DNA from: Synechococcus sp. Cruz-7E5
Lineage (GTDB): Bacteria > Cyanobacteriota > Cyanobacteriia > PCC-6307 > Cyanobiaceae
Direction: 5' to 3'
Length of the DNA stretch: 64,000 nt
Assembly (NCBI RefSeq): GCF_024345995.1
Contig: NZ_JAGQCE010000001.1
Coordinates: 186,001 to 250,000, forward strand
Part shown: positions 62,215-64,000 of the stretch, in pieces
How positions within the stretch are numbered: position 1 is the stretch's first letter
Layout: every line of letters begins with the position of its first letter
The notes under the pieces: generated by a model
Told to the model about the DNA's origin: nothing
The model's database searches: none
Seen by the model: only the letters and a program-made list of their open reading frames with translations
Made by a program: the position numbers and the translations under genes

Positions 62215-62443
62215 TCAGGCCAGCGCATCACGGATTGCGTCAACAAGCGCACGGGCATGGCAAAGAGCGTCGTCGCTTTGCAGACGACCGAAATGGTCCG
62301 TCACGACTTCCACCCCAGACCTGCTGGCCGAGGCAGGCGAAACAGGCCCATTCATGGTGCCCTGCCTTGGCGCTCACCAAGGCCTGGTCCAGATCGGCGT
62401 GCGCCTGGTGCAGCCAGTCGGCGGAACGGTTCAGGCCAGCCAC
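62215..62443 (-). pseudogene. HEPN-domain gene remnant with internal deletion
   Basis: A GTG at 62443 opens a frame reading AGLNRSADWLHQAHADLDQA and AKAGHHEWACFACLGQQ, the N-terminal helix of HEPN-type proteins. The middle is missing. Downstream, in another frame, the typical C-terminus remains (DHFGRLQSDDALCHARALVD, then AIRDALA and a stop at 62215). No nucleotidyltransferase (MNT) partner is present. The catalytic R-x4-6-H is not visible, so it is inactive. Confidence 0.72.
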
Positions 62444-62817
62444 TCCTGAGCTAGACCGTCGATGGCCTGAAACTCCGGATCTTTGTGCAGCAGGGTGGCG
62501 CCGCAGTGGAGAGCAGCCGCGGCGATCCAGGCATCCGCCAAGGACAGGGCATGGGTGGCCTTGATCTGCGCGGCAGAGATCAGGAGGGGCTCGCTGGCTT
62601 CCAGCCAGTCGATCGGTAGCGCCTGCAGCTGTTCGTAGGCCAGTCGGCCGGCCCGTTCACCCTCGTCCTTCCAGACTCGGTAGAGCACCTCCATGCGGGT
62701 GATGAAACAGGCCGTGCAGCGCACAGGGCCCACCAGGGCCTGCTCGACCTGATCGGCACCGGGCTCGTCATCTCGCAGGGTGAGCAAGGCCGACGTGTCG
62801 AGGCAGAACCGGGTCAC
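62431..62817 (-). CDS. PIN-domain (VapC-type) toxin
   Basis: This 128-residue PIN ribonuclease has the acidic residues in place: CLDTSALLTLRDDEPG, the Glu in RMEVLYRVWKDEGE, LSLADAWIAAAALHCGATLL and HKDPEF. It is translationally coupled (ATGA) to the antitoxin upstream. Its 3' end overlaps the HEPN remnant by 13 bases. Confidence 0.88.
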   Translation of the reverse strand: MTRFCLDTSALLTLRDDEPGADQVEQALVGPVRCTACFITRMEVLYRVWKDEGERAGRLAYEQLQALPIDWLEASEPLLISAAQIKATHALSLADAWIAAAALHCGATLLHKDPEFQAIDGLAQEWLA

Positions 62818-63050
62818 CGCGCCTCCAGTGCAGCATCAGCCAGCCGATCGGCCAGCTGGCGCTGGGTGGAGCCCCCGAGCTTCCCCTGCCCCCGAAAGGC
62901 CTTCACGGGAGAGGCGGCAACAGGAATGACCCGAATCGAGCCGTCGGCCTCCACGAACCACTCCAGCCGCTGGGAGGGGCCGAGCGCGAAGCGCTCACGG
63001 ATCGCTGCCGGGATCACGGTCTGACCGCGGGACGTGATCGTGCTTCTCAT
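62814..63050 (-). CDS. AbrB-type (VapB) antitoxin
   Basis: This 78-residue antitoxin has the AbrB swapped-hairpin start STITSRGQTVIPAAIRERFA, then LGPSQRLEWFVEADGSIRVI and a C-terminal wrapping segment (ASPVKAFRGQGKLGGSTQRQ). Its C-terminal part is the intact counterpart of the remnant at 57895-58008. It is coupled to the PIN toxin, and probably autoregulates. Confidence 0.87.
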   Translation of the reverse strand: MRSTITSRGQTVIPAAIRERFALGPSQRLEWFVEADGSIRVIPVAASPVKAFRGQGKLGGSTQRQLADRLADAALEAR

Positions 63051-63128
63051 GGCCAGCAGCTTGAATTACAATTAAGTCTAATCAGTAATTCACTGGCGGC
63101 TGAACGGCCATCCGGAGCGACCCCCACC

Positions 63129-64000
63129 ATGCCCGCCACGATCTACCTGCACTGGGCCGCCACGCCCTACACCTGGGTGCGCTCCGGCCTGTATCACACC
63201 ATCATCAGTGGTGACGGGCGGCTGAATCGCCTGCACGCCTACAGCGTGGACCTGCCGGCCCACACCTGGCGGCGCAACAGCAATTCCGTGGCCCTCTCCT
63301 GCGCCTGCATGGGCGGCCAGCCCGATCCCTGGACGATGCCGCCCACCGAGGCGCAGCTCGAAGCGATGTGCCGCGAGGCGGCCCGGATCGCCGCCAGCTG
63401 GGGCTGGAGCGCGGGCGACATCTCGCTGCAGACGGTGATGACCCACGCCGAGGCCGCCTCCAACCGCGACGGCCAGTGGATGCATGACAACTACGGGCCA
63501 GTGATCTGGGGTGGCAGCGGCGAGCGCTGGGACTTCCTGCAGCTCAGCAGGAACGGACCACCCACCGGCGGCGATGAACTACGCCAGCGCATCCGCCGGT
63601 ATCTGAGCGAACCGGAGGCGACCGCCTCAAGCCGGCTGGAGTTCCGCCGCGCCAGCACGATGCAGGCCCGCGGCCGGGAGCTGGCGGTGGAGATCGATGC
63701 CGGCGGCACCTCCTGGGCCCTGGCCGCCGAGTTGCTGGCGCTCTACGAGATCCCCTACGAATGGGAGGCCAGCCGCCGGCGGATCCTGATCGGCAGCCTC
63801 GATGTGGCACCCACGTTTCAGGACAACCAGGTGCAGCCCTCGGTGGGCTGGCCGCTGTTCGAGATGGGGCTGCAGCGGGGGGATGCGCCGTTGATCCTGC
63901 GGGGCATCGTGCGTGAGAACCGGGCCTGGTGCCGGGTGCTGGAATTCGCCGAGGAATTCGGGATCAGCGTGAGCTTCGAGCCGTTCAGGTTGTGGGAACG
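63129..64000 (+). CDS. N-acetylmuramoyl-L-alanine-amidase-like protein (3' end cut off)
   Basis: An ATG at 63129 opens a frame that runs to the window end (290 codons visible). The first 140 residues resemble the amidase_2/peptidoglycan-recognition fold: TIYLHWAATPYTWVRSGLYH, LPAHTWRRNSNSVALSCACM and LQTVMTHAEAASNRDGQWMH, with candidate zinc-ligand histidines in LHW, AHT and THA. The second part (LEFRRASTMQARGRELAVEI, WPLFEMGLQRGDAPLILRGI) is a separate alpha/beta region. It could be a cell-wall hydrolase or a phage-type lysin. There is no signal peptide at the start. Confidence 0.72.
   Translation, partial: MPATIYLHWAATPYTWVRSGLYHTIISGDGRLNRLHAYSVDLPAHTWRRNSNSVALSCACMGGQPDPWTMPPTEAQLEAMCREAARIAASWGWSAGDISLQTVMTHAEAASNRDGQWMHDNYGPVIWGGSGERWDFLQLSRNGPPTGGDELRQRIRRYLSEPEATASSRLEFRRASTMQARGRELAVEIDAGGTSWALAAELLALYEIPYEWEASRRRILIGSLDVAPTFQDNQVQPSVGWPLFEMGLQRGDAPLILRGIVRENRAWCRVLEFAEEFGISVSFEPFRLWE

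Noticed and set aside
1-64000. tRNA, rRNA, CRISPR arrays, insertion sequences
   Set aside because: I looked for T-loop GGTTCGA-type signatures, regular repeat-spacer patterns and transposase motifs and found none that hold up by eye. A covariance-model scan would settle the RNA question.

Overview
The window is high-GC, gene-dense chromosomal DNA from a cyanobacterium, most likely a Synechococcus/Cyanobium-type picocyanobacterium (alpha-cyanobacterial lineage). The evidence is Psb27 (photosystem II assembly) between proS and purA, a cyanobacterial RpoD/SigA, a PII-type acetylglutamate kinase, cobK, hemC, FutA/FutB iron uptake, and many small families restricted to cyanobacteria (DUF1824, DUF2721, DUF2854, DUF3153). 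Genes are tightly packed. Four-base stop/start overlaps and convergent 3' overlaps are common, and GTG/TTG starts are frequent. I found no rRNA, tRNA or CRISPR.

Region 1 (1-44 kb) is mostly housekeeping. It runs: a dihydroorotase-like protein cut by the window edge, signal peptidase, a Spx/ArsC-like protein, a ferredoxin, a methyltransferase, an inorganic pyrophosphatase with an altered active site, proS-psb27-purA-adenosine kinase, cobK, ssb, argB, priA, rpoD, a GT83-like glycosyltransferase, a PAP2 phosphatase, hemC, a ClC transporter, an L,D-transpeptidase, a second (intact-motif) pyrophosphatase, an M32 carboxypeptidase, a LuxR-type regulator with a degenerate receiver, and YjbQ. An iron block follows: futA-futB, a Crp-family regulator with a Fur-box-like dyad in its leader, and fur. 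After it come larC, an FtsH-protease-like HEAGH protein, TPR proteins and xth.

Region 2 (44-63 kb) is an accessory surface-polysaccharide region. It holds a GT2-like glycosyltransferase with TPR and accessory genes, an AT-richer Hint-domain gene of mosaic composition, and a dTDP-L-rhamnose operon (rfbA-rfbD-small ORF-rfbB-rfbC) downstream of a large TPR/GT32 protein. It continues with an SLC13-type transporter and GDP-L-fucose genes (gmd-fcl). Intact toxin-antitoxin pairs (MazEF-like and VapBC) are interspersed with decayed ones (YefM/YoeB, a VapB fragment, a HEPN fragment). There are also two related copies of a membrane/coiled-coil gene, and in both the coding frame changes at the same place. 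The window ends inside an amidase-like gene.

The most notable observations are: (i) the repeated +1 frame change between the membrane part and the coiled-coil part in two copies that differ by exactly one heptad; (ii) the set of decayed toxin-antitoxin genes in the polysaccharide island; (iii) two family I pyrophosphatases, one lacking a catalytic Asp; (iv) the low-GC N-terminus joined to a high-GC Hint domain; (v) the Fur-box-like dyad at the Crp-family gene beside futAB and fur; and (vi) a 27-codon ORF coupled to rfbB. All coordinates and starts come from reading the sequence; no database search was possible.
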